Shown here in pieces: positions 22,271 to 34,723 of a DNA stretch of 64,000 nt. The notes beneath the pieces were generated by a model that was not told the origin of the DNA, did not search any database, and saw nothing but the letters and a program-made list of their open reading frames with translations. Numbering within the stretch: position 1 is the stretch's first letter; each line of letters starts with the position of its first letter. The DNA is taken from assembly GCA_009809945.1 (NCBI GenBank), contig WTPW01000076.1, positions 721,752-785,751 of the forward strand, given 5' to 3'. A program made the position numbers and the translations under genes. The stretch is from Gigaspora margarita. Its lineage: Eukaryota; Glomeromycota; Glomeromycetes; Diversisporales; Gigasporaceae.

Positions 22271-25200
22271 TCAGAGTGGATTGCTTGTCTGACTACTCAA
22301 AGTCCATAATATAAGGGTCTTCCCCCCTTCTATGACAAGTCCTTTTACTGTTTTCATTACTTCTTCTTTCACTCTTATTTCCTTCTCCTCTTCTCGCTTC
22401 TTTCTTTCTTCTTTGCCCTGTTGACTTCCATTTTTCTGGGATCTTGTATTTCTTGGAGCTAACACTCTTCTTTTCATCTTACTCATTATGCCCTGGTCTT
22501 TCTCCTACTCATTCACTTTTTCACATCATATTCTCTATACTTGCTTATAAAAAGTGTTCCATGCCGTTCTCACTAGTGTTCTTAAAAATTTCTCTCCTGA
22601 CGTCTTCTTCAATATTTGTAGTACCTTTTGGTGCATCTCGACTAGGACCAATCCTCTTATTATCGCCTGTCTTACTTCAGCTTCCTCTTTTTTCTCTTTC
22701 TCCGTATACTGTCTTATACAATATATATGGGAGCACCCGAGTTTTTTCCTCTTCTTCCAATCCCTTCCAAGCTATTGCGATGGCTACCTTTTGAATTCTC
22801 CTCCACAGGCTCTTTTGTTTACTGCACGTGGCCAAGTGCTCTTGTGTCTCTTCGATCTTTTCTTGATATACTTGGTACTCTGCTGTCATATATAAATCTG
22901 GTCTTCTTTTGGTAAGCTCTACCATAGTCGGAAGCTTTCCTATTATACACTTTAAGGCTGTACTCCTTCTTGCACTACTTTTTATTGTCATACATCTTAC
23001 TTCTTTTGTTGATCTCATTTTTTCCCAGAAGTACATCCAATTATATCTTGTTCTGCTTGAATCAGGTTCCAGACTTTTAATTGCCTGTGTTTCTCTCCAT
23101 TCCGCACCTGTTCTCGCATTCATTATGAGTTTACACAACAGTCTAACAGGCACGTCTATCTGTTTACCTCCCCAATCTAGCCTGTATTCTACCTCTGTGC
23201 AGTTAAGTTCTTCTGTCTGTATTTTCTTTTGACTTCTTAGACCTCTTTTTGCCAGTTCGTCTGCTTTGTCATTCCACTTATATACACTGTGGCTTTTAAC
23301 TTTTATGAACTTTATTTGCAGTTTCTTGGTCTGAATAATATCTACTGCTTTGGCTATCCATATTGCATTCTTTCTTTTATGCAATTGGCCTCTTTTCGTG
23401 CCTTCTAGTTCTCTGCTAATCCCTACTATTGCAGCGTTACTATCTGTGTGTATCTCCACCTTTTTTCCTTCTGGTATNGTAAGAACTGCTACCCATATTG
23501 CCATTAATTCTGCGAGTGTTGATGTCGGCCATCCTTCTATTCCCAGGACTATCTCTTCTTCTGCCCAGTCACCGTCTTTGTTCATTTGGACCCAGCCTAG
23601 TCCCATACATCTGTCTAGCGATTCTCCTTTCTTATTTCTCTTTACTGCTCCATCCATATATATTACGTATTTGTTCTTACTTCGTTTTAGGTTTCTCTTC
23701 CATAATTCTATTAGTTCCTTCTTTACTTCTTCGGGCAGTCCTTGCTTTTTAATTATCTCTACCTCTAGCTCTTCTATTGCTTCCATTCTTACCATTTCTC
23801 TCTCACCTTCTTTCCATTTTCCTACCTCCATGTTTCTACTAAGTTGTTCTATTGCTATTTTAATCTTTTTGTGTTTTTTCTCTACTAACACTTCTAGTAT
23901 TGCTTTAGGTAGGTCTTTCTCATTTATCTATTTACAACATCGTTGAGGGTCTTCACTTCTACTTTCAGAATCTTCGTCTGCTATTTCGCAACCTCTACAC
24001 TTCTCTATTTTGGTTGCTACTTCACCTTCTACCTCCTGTGCTTCCCAATGTTCTACTCAGATTCTTTTTCCTTTTTTCTCCAGTATCCTTCCTACACATC
24101 TGGTCGTTTGAGGTCCATATGTTATCCACTCCTTCTTTCTTTTGTCCTTGGATACTCGGCCCCAACTTATTTCTATTTCTTGCGGGTTTTCGCCTTTGGA
24201 GATAAAGCAGCTTTTAACTCTTCTGCTTCCTATCATTTCAAGAACTTTCCTCTCTAGTTCTCTAAACCAGTCTGCCTTTTTTCCTTTACTTGGACGGCCT
24301 CTGTAACTCTTATACTGTTGTCACGTAATCATTTTGGACTTATTTACATTTAGTAGCTGGTTTAGATATAACGTGCCTGCTTCTCCCAGAAAAGCACAGC
24401 ACTTTTTCCATGTTTGTGCATCTAGTAGGTCCTGTATTTTAGTACCATGACCATAGCTTTTCCACAAGCTGCTTTCAGTTCTTATGCTTATTCCTAGCTT
24501 TTTTGCTTTTGTTATTACCAGGCATACCAGGTTGTCTCTCTAGCAGCTGCTGTCTTCTGGTAGCTCTGTGGTATCCCAGATATCTTGTATTAGACCCGCT
24601 CTCTGGTAGCCTTGCGTTATTCTTAGCTTTGTTAACTGTCCAAGATTATTTTTTTGGTTTAGCCTATTTAGCAAGCCACTGATTTGCTTCATCGTTATCT
24701 CTTGATGTAGTGTTTTACAATTGCCTAGGTCTTTATGTTTCATTATGCAATTGTCCAATGTCCTTACTACATTATACTTTTGCTTCACTAGACCTATTAT
24801 CGGCTGATGTATTTTATTTAGTCCCCTCTCTGATATCTTTGTTAATTGCAGCATATAACTTAGTCTTGGTATTACTACTACATTATTTATGTATGCTATT
24901 TGACTTGATATCATTTTCTTGTATTGCAGGTCCCTGATTATTTGGTGCACAACACCTTTTGCTTTCTTCTTTACTAAGCTTTCATGCATTCTACTATTTA
25001 TCCAAACTCCCAGGGACCTTATATTTTCTTCTTCAGTTCCTCTTTGACTGTACTACCACCAAACTTTACTTCTCTTTCTTCGACTTTGCACTTTGTGTTC
25101 ATGGTTATTAACTTTGACTTGGATCCGTTTATCTCAATATTATTGGCCATAAAGAATTCTTCTGCTATTCTAATAATTTCTTTTAGTTGATCTTGACTAT

Positions 25201-27597
25201 TTGCGATCCAAGTTGTATCGTCGGCGTATGCAATTGCTGCTAGTCAATACTTTGTGCATATATTGTCCACCCTGCCATAGCCATTGTCTTGCTCCACCGT
25301 ATATCCTAATCGGCTTTTTTCTTGCACCCTTGTTAGCAAAGAGTCGTAAAACAGCCGCCAAATTAGGGGTAAGATCACCTCCTCTTGGTCTATTCTGTCT
25401 CCAGCAGTTATTTCTTCCGTTAGGCCATGTGTGGTGATTATTCTTAACTTTTTTTCATGAAAGAGGCTTAGGATGTATTTTATTATTTTCTCTGGTACTT
25501 TGACTCTTCGGAGAGCCATCTCTAAACTTTCTAGAGGAACTGAGTCAAAGGCCTTTTTCATATCTTGAAATAATATCCATGCTTCTTTCTTCTTTTCTTT
25601 AGCTTCCTCCATTATCATGTTTAGAACATGTACTGGCTGTTCTGTTGAGTTTCCCGGAAGGCCTGCATAGTTAGATCCTTTGAGTATCTCTCTCTCTATC
25701 ATTACTNTGGCTAATCTCTTGGTTATCACCTTTGTTATCACCTTTCGGAATGTTTCAATCAATGCTATTGGCNGTATGTTGTTTAAACTGTATCCCTATT
25801 CTATATCTTTTGCTATTGGATATACTTGTGCAATTTTCCATTTCGCCGGTATTTCTCCTGTCATTATACACAGGTTTGCCATTCCTCTGAATATTTGTTG
25901 TGCTCNGNTNCCTGCANGNTTGATCATTATGTAGCTTATACCGGATAGGCCTGGGGCAGTTCCTACTTTTAGCTCTCTTAGTACTTCTTCCCACTCGTTC
26001 TCATCTACCTCTTCTTCTAATTTATCATACCATTTTTCTTCATTCCAACCTTGTGGCCTATATATCTCCTGCCACTCCTCTGTCATATTTCCTATGTTTG
26101 TGTGTCTCTTTCTAAACTGATCTTTGTAATGTTTAGCTACCCCTGCTTTTATATTCTCCGGCTCTGTTTGAAGACGTGCCTCTTCTCCTGTTTTTTCCAA
26201 AAACCTATCAAGNACTATCTTTTTATAGGGCTTATTTAGTAGGTTGGTTATCATTCTTCCTTGTTCTGAGCCGATCATTTCGCACCTCTTACTGACACAC
26301 TCTTTGATCTGTCTTTTTTGTTTTTGCTCCCATTCTTTTTTCCTCTTTTCATTGAGTATTTGCTGCCAACCTTTTATATCCTCTATCCATGTCTCTGACC
26401 ATGTTCTATGCAGCTTCGGGAGATTTATATTTTTTTGTCTACTTATCCTTTCTAGTCTTTCATTCACTTCTACTCTTTCATTGTTTGGAACTGCTTGTTC
26501 TTTTTTCTCTTTGCAGTTTTAATTAGTTTCTGCAGCTCTATTATACTTTCATCTNGCTTTTGCGCCTTTNGNCTTNTTCTNTTAGCTGCTNTATTGTATA
26601 CCTTCTTCTTTGATATGTGTTTACTCGCTGCTAAGAGGATCGATTGCTCTATTACGTCCCATACTCGGTTTAGTCTACCGATCTGTTCCTCTTCTTTGTG
26701 ATTTCTGACTTGGATGAGGTTTGTTATATTCCTTTTACCCAATTCAGCTTGCAGGGTGTGCGCATAGTCTTCCCAATTTTCTTCTTTTGCTTTGTCATAT
26801 TGGTACACTGTTCTTGTGTATTTTTTCTTTTTGACCTCTGTTTTACTACTTTTCGCTATTACATGTTCTATCCATACTTCTGCCGCTATTATGCTATGAT
26901 CGCTATCTGTAATTCTTTTCGCCTCTTCTGTGACCATTTCTTGAAGTCCAGAGCCTAGACCGCTTGATATCCATATGTAATCGATTCTTGTAGCAGTTTT
27001 TCCATTTGACCATGTGTATGTCTGGCCAGTTGGGTGTAACAGTCTATATGCGTCTTGGAATTCCTGTCTTTTTAGCCAGCTGAAGATTGGTAGTCTTTTG
27101 TAGTTTAGCGTTTGTGGGTTCTGTCTATCTAGTATATTGTCTACTATATGGTTGAAGTCCCCCATGATAACTACTTGCATTTTTTCTTTTCTCCTGTAGA
27201 CTACTTCTACAATTCTTTGTTGAATTCTTTTCCCGATTACTTTATCATTCGGTGGCATATAAACAACTATTATTACNAGTTCTAGTTGCTTCAGGTAAAA
27301 GGTCATCTCGATCATATATTCCTTTGTCTTTTTAACTGCTCCTACATACTTTTCCCAATTTTCTTCTATTAGGATCCCTACTCCAGATTCCTTTTTCTTT
27401 TCTTCGCATGCGCTTGCCCAATGTTCTACATACTTTCTGTTAACATTTCTTGTTAGAAACTTCCCTTTTCTTTTTGTTAGGTTCATTTCCGTTATTCCCA
27501 TTATTGTAATATTCTCTTCTTCTGCCCATTCAAGTATGTTTTCTATTTTTCAACCTTTCGTTTTTAGCCCATTGATATTGTGGCATGCGAACTTCAT
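22271..27597 (-). pseudogene. LINE-1w ORF2: endonuclease, reverse transcriptase, RNase H, broken
   Basis: The likely start is the ATG at 27597, just before HNINGL. Endonuclease: HNINGL, TEMN, GDFN, RIDYIW and SDHS, so the catalytic residues are intact. Reverse transcriptase: APGLSGISY, QDMKKAFDS (motif A), DQEEV (motif B, altered from DQGEV) and IAYADD (motif C, minus strand near 25210). RNase H: YMDGA, LAELMA, HTDSN and DKADELA keep the D-E-D-D set. Downstream, the zinc-knuckle reads EYQVY...HLATC, where LINE-2w has ICRKC...HLTAC. In-frame stops are TGA at 27547, 25246, 24321 and 24056 and TAG at 25796, 24540 and 23929, with more near the C-terminus. Frameshifts lie near 26.5, 25.0 and 22.7 kb. 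One frame runs from 24989 to 22677 interrupted only by TAG and TGA. Confidence 0.9.
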
Positions 27598-27801
27598 CTC
27601 CTTTCTGCCTTTTCTACTCCACTTTCCTTTTAGGTCTCTTGTTCTGCTTGTATTTCTTTTATTTTTCCCTTTTCTTTCCTGCCTCCTGCATTTGTTGGAT
27701 AGAAGAACCCCTCACCGCCTTCACTCTCGAATATTCTTCTTTCTTCTTGCAGAAATTCTACGATCTCTCTATCCATATTCATTTGTTCAACTTGGGCGCC
27801 C

Positions 27802-29645
27802 TCAGGAACTCTGAGTAGGCTTGACCCACTCTGTACTCATCTTGTCGAGTTTTTTAACAATTTCTAATAAGGCCTCTTGATACTTGTCTAGTCTTTCCTT
27901 AACCTCTTCTACTTCTTTATAAACTTCGTCTCGACTTTTTTGTTCATTTTTTCTCTGGTTTTTGTAGATTAGCCCTCTCTTTTCTGCCTTTACCTCTTTG
28001 CTTGTTGGGGTTTCCACCTTTTCTGCTTCTTTTCCTTTACTCGCTTCATTCTTCTTGGTTTCTGTTTTCAGTATTATCTTCTCTTGAGCTACCTTTTTTT
28101 TTTCTTTTGGCCAGTTGAGAGTCCAGTTATTGTACTTAACCGGTTTTTCTACTGCCTTTTCTAGGTCTTCCTGCCTTTCAAAAGTAACTACCGCACTTTG
28201 TTTTGTGCCTNCACCTCTTCTTCTTGGTATGTATACCACTTTTGCTCCTGTTTGTCTTAGGCAGCATAGTAAGAGCGTCTCTGAAGCTCCTTCTGGTACT
28301 CCATATAGCTTTGTCATATATCAGTATTTTGCGTCTCTTTCTTTATAGTCTTCTTTCCCGACTGATACTCTGGCTAGCTTGCCATTCACTAATGGTACTA
28401 CTCATGGTAAGTTCATTCCCAGTTTTTCTTGATTTAACTCTACTACTGCNAGTGCTCTATTTCTGCTACGTTTAATTTGCAAGCTATGGACTCTTCCTAG
28501 TTTCTTGCTTATACTCTCTACTTGTGTCTGATTCACTCTTTCTAGGAGATCCCATATTGTGAGTGTCACTTTCTCCTCTGAGTTCTTTTCGTCTATTTTT
28601 TCTTTAGTTGATATCTTCTCTCTTCTTTCCTCTTTGTTGTGCTTTTCTGTGGCCTTTGTCCTTCTTACTACATCTTTTTTTTCTCCATCCGGGATTAACT
28701 TGAACCACCCTTCATTCTTCCGGTCTATTCTGTCAATTGCCTTCTTCCTTCCATTGTCACAGTCAAAGTGTACTTCTACCCATGTGTTGCCTTTCTTGAA
28801 AGTTTCTTCTATTCTTGTGACGTGTTTATTGTCTCCTAGCACCCACTTTATCATTTTTAATCTTTCATCCTTATTTTTCCTGGGGACTTTACATAGTGGG
28901 ATTCTTGCACTTGCTGCTTTTTGGTCACTACATGGCCTATTATCCGGCGCCCATATACTTGTTCGAGAGGTGTGTTACCTAGCTCTTTTATTTGCCTCCA
29001 TTCCTCTTCTCTTAGGGCAATCTCATTCTCTTCCTCTTTTTTTTCTTCTACTGTTTCTTGTATTTGTCCTTTCTCTATTACTTCTTTACTTCCTTTAATT
29101 CTTTTTGCTTCTTTTTCCCCGTTTCGCTCTGTTACCTTCTTTCTATCTTTCTTTATTTTCTTTTCTTCATGCTGTTTCCAGTTCGCAATGATCTGTTTCT
29201 CTCTTCATGCAATACTAATACTAGACCCACTTGTTTCCTCTTTTCCTTTCTTCCAGCTATCTTTAGCCTTCGTGGTGGACATATCTCTTCTCCACTCTTC
29301 ATCGTTTAATATTCTCTTTTCTTTCTTTACTTCGCTATAAGACGCCGTTTCTTCTGTTCGATATTTGAATTCTGGAAGTTTACTTTTTTTGTCAACCCTA
29401 GTTATCACTTCTCCTTGAATTCTAACTACTGCTATCTCTGCTACGTCTGTCACAAATAAAAGTGCAGTATATCTATCTGCCTGTGTTAACTCTATCTGTG
29501 TGTTTTCTAATGCCTCGATTAGTTCTGTATTCCCTAGCTGGCCCACATAATTCTTGGATCTTTCCAAGATCCTTTCTAGCAGGTACCCAGGTTTGATTTT
29601 GTATCTGTTTCTGGCTGTACTGGCTATTGCTTGCCCGTGACTCAT
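27802..29645 (-). pseudogene. LINE-1w ORF1, RRM-containing nucleic-acid-binding protein, broken
   Basis: Translation from the ATG at 29645 is interrupted by TGA codons at 29205, 28402, 28321 and 27802 and by a frame change near 28.9 kb. The middle part has two RRM-like stretches. The first runs from about 28570 with VTLTIWDLLE and later AVVEL. The second starts at 28317 with KLYGVPEGAS and includes SAVVTF and WTLNW. A charged coiled-coil-like tail (EVKERLDKYQEALLEIVKKL) follows. In other LINEs ORF1 proteins bind the element RNA. That role is inferred here. The matching region in LINE-2w has the same order, which supports one ancestral ORF1. Confidence 0.75.
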
Positions 29646-30043
29646 TTGTTCTAGAATTTTCTGTACCTGTGTTGCTATGCCGACAGTCTGTTGCTAAGCA
29701 CGTGTCTGTTTACTTCAATTGCACACGTCTGCTTTTTTGTTTGCCTCGTTTTTGTGAGACACGACTGATCTACAGGATTACGGTTGTGGGGTGCCTACTT
29801 TTTTCTACCGGTGCAGAATTTTCAAGAAATTTCTATCGTTTAGGTGTCGTATGACTATCTAGTACTTGGTTTTTCTTTTCCGCTTGGTATCTAGTGTGTT
29901 TCTTGGAGCTCTATCTTTTTTCTTAATGCTTCCAGGCATGTTCTTTAGTCCCTTTGACCTGTTTTGTATCATTTTGCTTCTTAAAATTTTTGGTCGAGGG
30001 ATCTGCAGAAAAGAGTCGAATTTATTTTTGTCTTTGCAATTTT

Positions 30044-30637
30044 ACATTTTATATAAAACATTTAATGTGATTAAATTATATGCACTAATATTATATATAA
30101 AAAATTAAATGGTTTTTGCTATTCTGTACTCTATAAAATTTAACCTATTGTACTTTTTTAAAATTACAAATAAACAAAAATCTATTATAACAGAATTGTA
30201 GCTTAAATAAAAAACAACAATTCTATAGTGCATATAGTCTAGAACTAATATTACATAACCTCTAATAATTATGTAAATAAAAATGATTATAACTAATAAT
30301 ATTAATATTATAACAAAAACAATAATTCTGTAAATTAATTATTTAAGCTTTATAGTATATTATTACAAAAACAAATTTTTTTTTAGTTTACTCAAACTAA
30401 AGTTATTAGCCAAAATATTTAAGGATAGAAAATTTTTATATAGTTTTATATGGTATTTTGAAAATTTCATATAAAACTGATATATGCTACTAATAAAACT
30501 TTTTTAAATTACAACTAATTTTTATTAAAATTTTACAAAATATAAATAAAACAATTTATTTATTATAGTAAAATTTTGAACTATTATTATATTTTAAAAA
30601 AATATAATTGTATATATCACAAAGTTTTTCTGAATTA
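30044..30637. other. AT-rich intergenic DNA, no gene seen
   Basis: Nothing supportable apart from A/T-rich sequence between LINE-1w and the next MITE. Confidence 0.5.
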
Positions 30638-31174
30638 GGGGGCATCCATAAATAATGTTATGTACCCCTATATAGTAGCTCTTGACCCCCCCTCTCTACT
30701 ATATAAAAAAATTTTTAAAAATCCGTATGTTTATATATAAAATTTTACAAAAACTTGAATATATAATGACCCAGTGATCCAATTTGGATGATTTTGGTAC
30801 CATTCGATTCGTCTCTATGAGACGAATCCAATGGTACCAAAATCATTTCATTTGGACACTGGATCACGTTTTATTAACGAAATACTATTGATTTTATAGT
30901 AATTTTATAAGAAAACATAATAACCAATAGTATTTCGTTAATAAAACGTGATCCAGTGATCTAAATCAAATGAAATTGGTACCATTCGATTCCTCTCCTC
31001 GAGACGGTTCGAATGGTACCAAAATCATCCAATTTAGACTACTGGATCAAGCTTTAGACAAATTTTTATAAAAAAATTGCGTTATGTTAAGGGGGACCCC
31101 CCCCTACATATTGGAAAATCGTTATATTTTGGGGGACCCCCCCCTCAAGCATAACGTTATTTATGGATGCCCTC
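30638..31174. mobile_element. PIF/Harbinger-like MITE built of three palindromes, copy 2
   Basis: TIR GGGGGCATCCATAAATAATG and its inverse, flanked by TTA on both sides (30635-30637 and 31175-31177). Same orientation and internal plan as the 18.11-kb copy, with closely matching hairpins bearing GTCTCTATGAGAC and CTCCTCGAGAC. No coding capacity. Confidence 0.8.
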
Positions 31175-31186
31175 TTAGTACAAATT

Positions 31187-32062
31187 TTTTTGTAAGCGTG
31201 TGGTTACTTAGAGAAGTTGGTAAGTTGTCACACCAAGTAGCAGGTCAAGGGTTCAAATCCCACTAGCAACACTTTAAAAAATAGACATGTGTTCCAGTAA
31301 CTGTTTCCCATCGATCAGTTGGGTACACTACCTGTAGCTCTTGGTACACTATCTTGAATAGGAGCCTTCAGGTGTACAAAAATTTAAGGAACTAGAAAAA
31401 TAGAAATCTATTTAGCAATCCCAAGTACAAAGGTAGCAAAGATCTTTGACAGTGCTACCAAAGCTGGAATATCAAAAACCGAAACTGGTGAATCAGACAA
31501 TAAGATTCTCGAAAAGGGGATTCACCAACCTAGCCATTGGAGTTGCACTAGAAGAAAAGGACCTACATTCTGGTAGTAGGTACTAAGGGAAGAAAGCCAT
31601 ATTAATCCTTTCAGGCTAACTAGTTTGGAAGACTGTGAATCTGGTGTAAGGACCAGTCAGATGATGAAGTAAGTGCTGGAATCAAAGTGAACTTTGCAAG
31701 AGTAGAAGTAGGTAATAGTAGCAGTTTAGGCTAATTCCTAGACTGCAAGTAGTCTGACTCAGTAGATGCATAAGTTACTGAAGTATAAGTAATATCTGTG
31801 TGAAACAGAAACTGCTCTACCAAGTGTTTAGTGAGGATAAACTAGTCCTAGGTAAGCATCCAGGATTAATCTTAACTAACTAATATAATAGAAAATTGTA
31901 CCAGTAATACAAACAGGATTGACAAGTGAAGCAAGAACCAGAGAGTTTAAATAGATAACCCTCTAGTTGGATTGCAGATATAGCAACTAGTATAGAACCT
32001 TTGGGCAAACTACTTAAATTAGACGACCAAAAGTTGTACGTGTGGCTAGTTGTATTCTCATT
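31187..32062 (+). mobile_element. SINE-like repeat with tRNA-derived head, copy B (most complete)
   Basis: The first 85 bp resemble a tRNA gene: a box-A-like TTAGAGAAGTTGGTAAG, a box-B-like GGTTCAAATCC, a pairable D-stem (ACTT/AAGT) and partly complementary outer arms ending AGCAACAC. About 790 bp of non-coding body follow and are shared with copies A and C. SINEs are transcribed by RNA polymerase III from such boxes. Transcription here is inferred. No poly(A) tail or clear TSD is seen, and the length is unusually large for a SINE. Confidence 0.6.
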
Positions 32063-34078
32063 AATATAACAAATATCAGATGCTCAAAGAGGCTTTCTTA
32101 ATCTATTTGCTTGAATAAAAACTTTTTTTCAAAGCAGAAACTTTGACATAAAAAACCCTCAAATTTTTCTGTATTGTACAAAATCGCTAAATCTGATTGG
32201 CCAATTTATGTAAATTTATAAATTAGTTTTATTACTAAATGTTAATACTCAATCTTTAAAAATATATATTTTACTGAGTTTTTATTTGAGTCTAAAACTG
32301 GGTCGAGCAAAATCAGGTCAACTGCAATTGGTTAGTTCATCCGATTGATAATATGACAGCCCGGTTAAAAATGGGTAAGAATAGCGGCCTGTACAATTCA
32401 TTAGTACTAAGCAAATTTAACGATTTCGAATGACAAAAATTACTTGCTTTTACAGGTTTAATTTAAATTTCTCCAGAAATGGATGTCATTATGCAAATTT
32501 ATGCACTTTTATTATAATAATAAATAATAGCTATATATAATTTATGTTTTACTATATAAAGCAATACCGTATAGGTCCGAAAATAAGCAACCCTTTAAGC
32601 CACCCATTTTATCCAAATTTTTTAGAGATTGCTTAAATTCGATAACTTTTAAAATAATTTTTTTTGGCCCATCTTATAAAAGACTAGCAAACTTTTAGTA
32701 GAGAATATGCAAATAAACCTTCGTAACACTACCAATTTTTTTTTAAAAAAAAAAGCACTTTGAGTACTGGTACTTTTAAAACCCACAAATCTGGATCATA
32801 TCAGTTATGCCAATGAAATAATTATATTGGTCTTTGTTTTTAATATGGAATTAAAGTGAAACCTCCAAATTTATTATAAGTTCAGTACATAAAACATAGT
32901 GGATTACTGTTTTTGAAAAAATTTATCAATCCATTATCAAAAAAAATGATTATAGTAAGTGGTATTATTAAGTATTTGAATCTTACACAGCTAGCTTTAT
33001 AAAACACCTACTACTAGTATTTAGCTTTATTGTCTACTGCTATTTACTAACTCTGATACTTATCTATTTCTAAAAATTTACCATTCTGAACTGCCTATTG
33101 TTGAGAATTTACTATCTTTTTAGAATTATTCACGTCTGGCACTTACTATTTACTATATACTCAGAATTATTACTTAGAACTTAGCCGATTATCACTACTT
33201 ACTGATACCGGTATATATAATTATAAATTATGAATGCTAGTATATTTTATTCGACATATTGATTATTAGCTGGAAAATATCTCACCCACCAATTCCAGAT
33301 CAAGGTTTGTATATACTAGCTCTTTTGTTTTTTTTTTTTGTTTTTTTTATATATGTTATTGTTTCCAACATTTGAAAACAAGTGTTCAGATGACTTTTGG
33401 GCATATGATAATTGTGTTTTAACTATTTTCTTTATTACAGGATTCTTCCTGTTCATTAATGCTTTTGTATTTATTTTATTAAAAATTTGCAATTGCAATA
33501 AATTACATATGTAGTTTATTTAAATTTTAAAGATTATGTTAAATTATGACATTATTTATACAGTATACTAAATTTATTAATGCAAAGTATTAGTCATTTA
33601 ACTATTATATATTAATAATTAACTCATAAATACTTACAGGTTAAAAAAATTATGATTTGAATTTGAATTATTTGACTATACTACAGTACTAACTGATTTT
33701 ACTCAAATAACTGATTTCAAAGTTACATGGATGACCTGAATGACGATTTTTTATCCAGTTCCAACTTCTAGTTTTTAACCAATTTTAATAATTTTACTAT
33801 TATTAAAAAACTTGTCTTAAGTATTAAAATTAGTTTATTTAATATAATTTTTCATATAATTAATTATAAAAAAAATTTACCATTAAGATTATATATAGTT
33901 TTAAAATAGTATCTTCTACTTTTAATATATCTTAAAATTTGGCTACTAATATAAATTTTTTAAAAATTTTTTATTATTTTTTAGAAAATTTTTTAATTTA
34001 TACCAGGTATATATACACACATACTAATTTATTGATTTACGAATTTGTTTAATATATAAATTATAAATAAAAAATTAG
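32063..34078. other. AT-rich intergenic DNA, no gene seen
   Basis: No coding region, RNA gene or bounded element could be supported. Confidence 0.5.
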
Positions 34079-34200
34079 TATAGCTTAAGGTTAGGGTGAG
34101 GGTAGCTTTAGGGTTAAAGGAGGTTATAGTTTATACTAAAATTTTGCAAAAAATATTTTTTGTTAGAGCCCCAAAAGCTATTATATAATCAGAATTTTAA
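34079..34200. repeat. Core fragment of the TTAGGG-bearing Mutator-like family
   Basis: AGGTTAGGGTGAGGGTAGC followed by 'aaaattttgcaaaaaatattttttgttag' and 'caaaagct' is the reverse-oriented core seen at 37.5, 42.2, 47.0 and 61.3 kb. No ends were identified. Confidence 0.45.
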
Positions 34201-34333
34201 GATATCAACATATATGTGTACATATACATATTGGCAAAATCCCAAATTACTATAGTTTTGAATTTGTTCTTGCCCAAATCCCAAATACATCCCAAATTAA
34301 TTTCTCAAAAACTTTATTAATAATTTTTGTTTA

Positions 34334-34498
34334 GGGGTGTGCCATTTATCACATAATTTTTTATTTAGTAACCACCCTTATTCATGTATAGTGTGATCAC
34401 TTTATCTAATTTTGATTTGTTAATATAATATATAGATGTGATCACTATCACTAACCATGTATCCATAGTAAAAATCACGTGATAAATGGCATGCCCCT
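34334..34498. mobile_element. 165-bp PIF/Harbinger-like MITE (TTA duplication)
   Basis: TIR GGGGTGTGCCATTTATCAC and the inverse of GTGATAAATGGCATGCCCC, with TTA on both sides (34331-34333 and 34499-34501). The unequal interior is AT-rich. Confidence 0.7.
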
Positions 34499-34723
34499 TA
34501 AACAAATAGTAGATATTTTTATTAGTACAGTTAATATATTTGCAAAATTTTAAGACTACTTTTTTGATTTAATCTTTTACAAATAGCAATTGATTTTTTT
34601 GAATTTGGGATTTGTCTGTGTTTTGCCAACATGTATATATGTATATACATGTGGTATACAAATAGCAATCATTTATATTTAAAAGGATTTTAAATTTTGG
34701 CGCATATGTGTTGTGATGCACCT

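Larger units (their letters stand above)
22093..30029 (-). mobile_element. LINE-1w: 7.9-kb non-LTR retrotransposon with 14-bp TSD
   Basis: The minus strand holds ORF1, an APE-type endonuclease, reverse transcriptase, RNase H and a C-terminal region, and ends in poly(A) (T-run at 22089-22145). GTCTTTGCAATTTT lies at both ends (22079-22092 and 30030-30043), the duplication expected from target-primed reverse transcription. The 5' end, with ACTCTTTTCTGCAGATCCC near 30000-30017, resembles that of LINE-2w, so the copy is probably full length. RNase H together with an APE endonuclease suggests a Tad/I-like clade. The clade call is inference. It is disabled by many stops and several frameshifts. Confidence 0.9.

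Noticed and set aside
22444-29340. Many plus-strand frames rich in Phe, Ser and Leu opposite LINE-1w (and likewise opposite LINE-2w)
   Set aside because: The minus strand carries the recognisable endonuclease, RT and RNase H motifs. The plus-strand frames are antisense shadows caused by A-rich sense codons.
31187-31272. Functional tRNA gene
   Set aside because: Promoter boxes and some stems are present, but the T-stem and acceptor arm are mismatched, no clear anticodon arm forms, and the sequence continues into a dispersed repeat.
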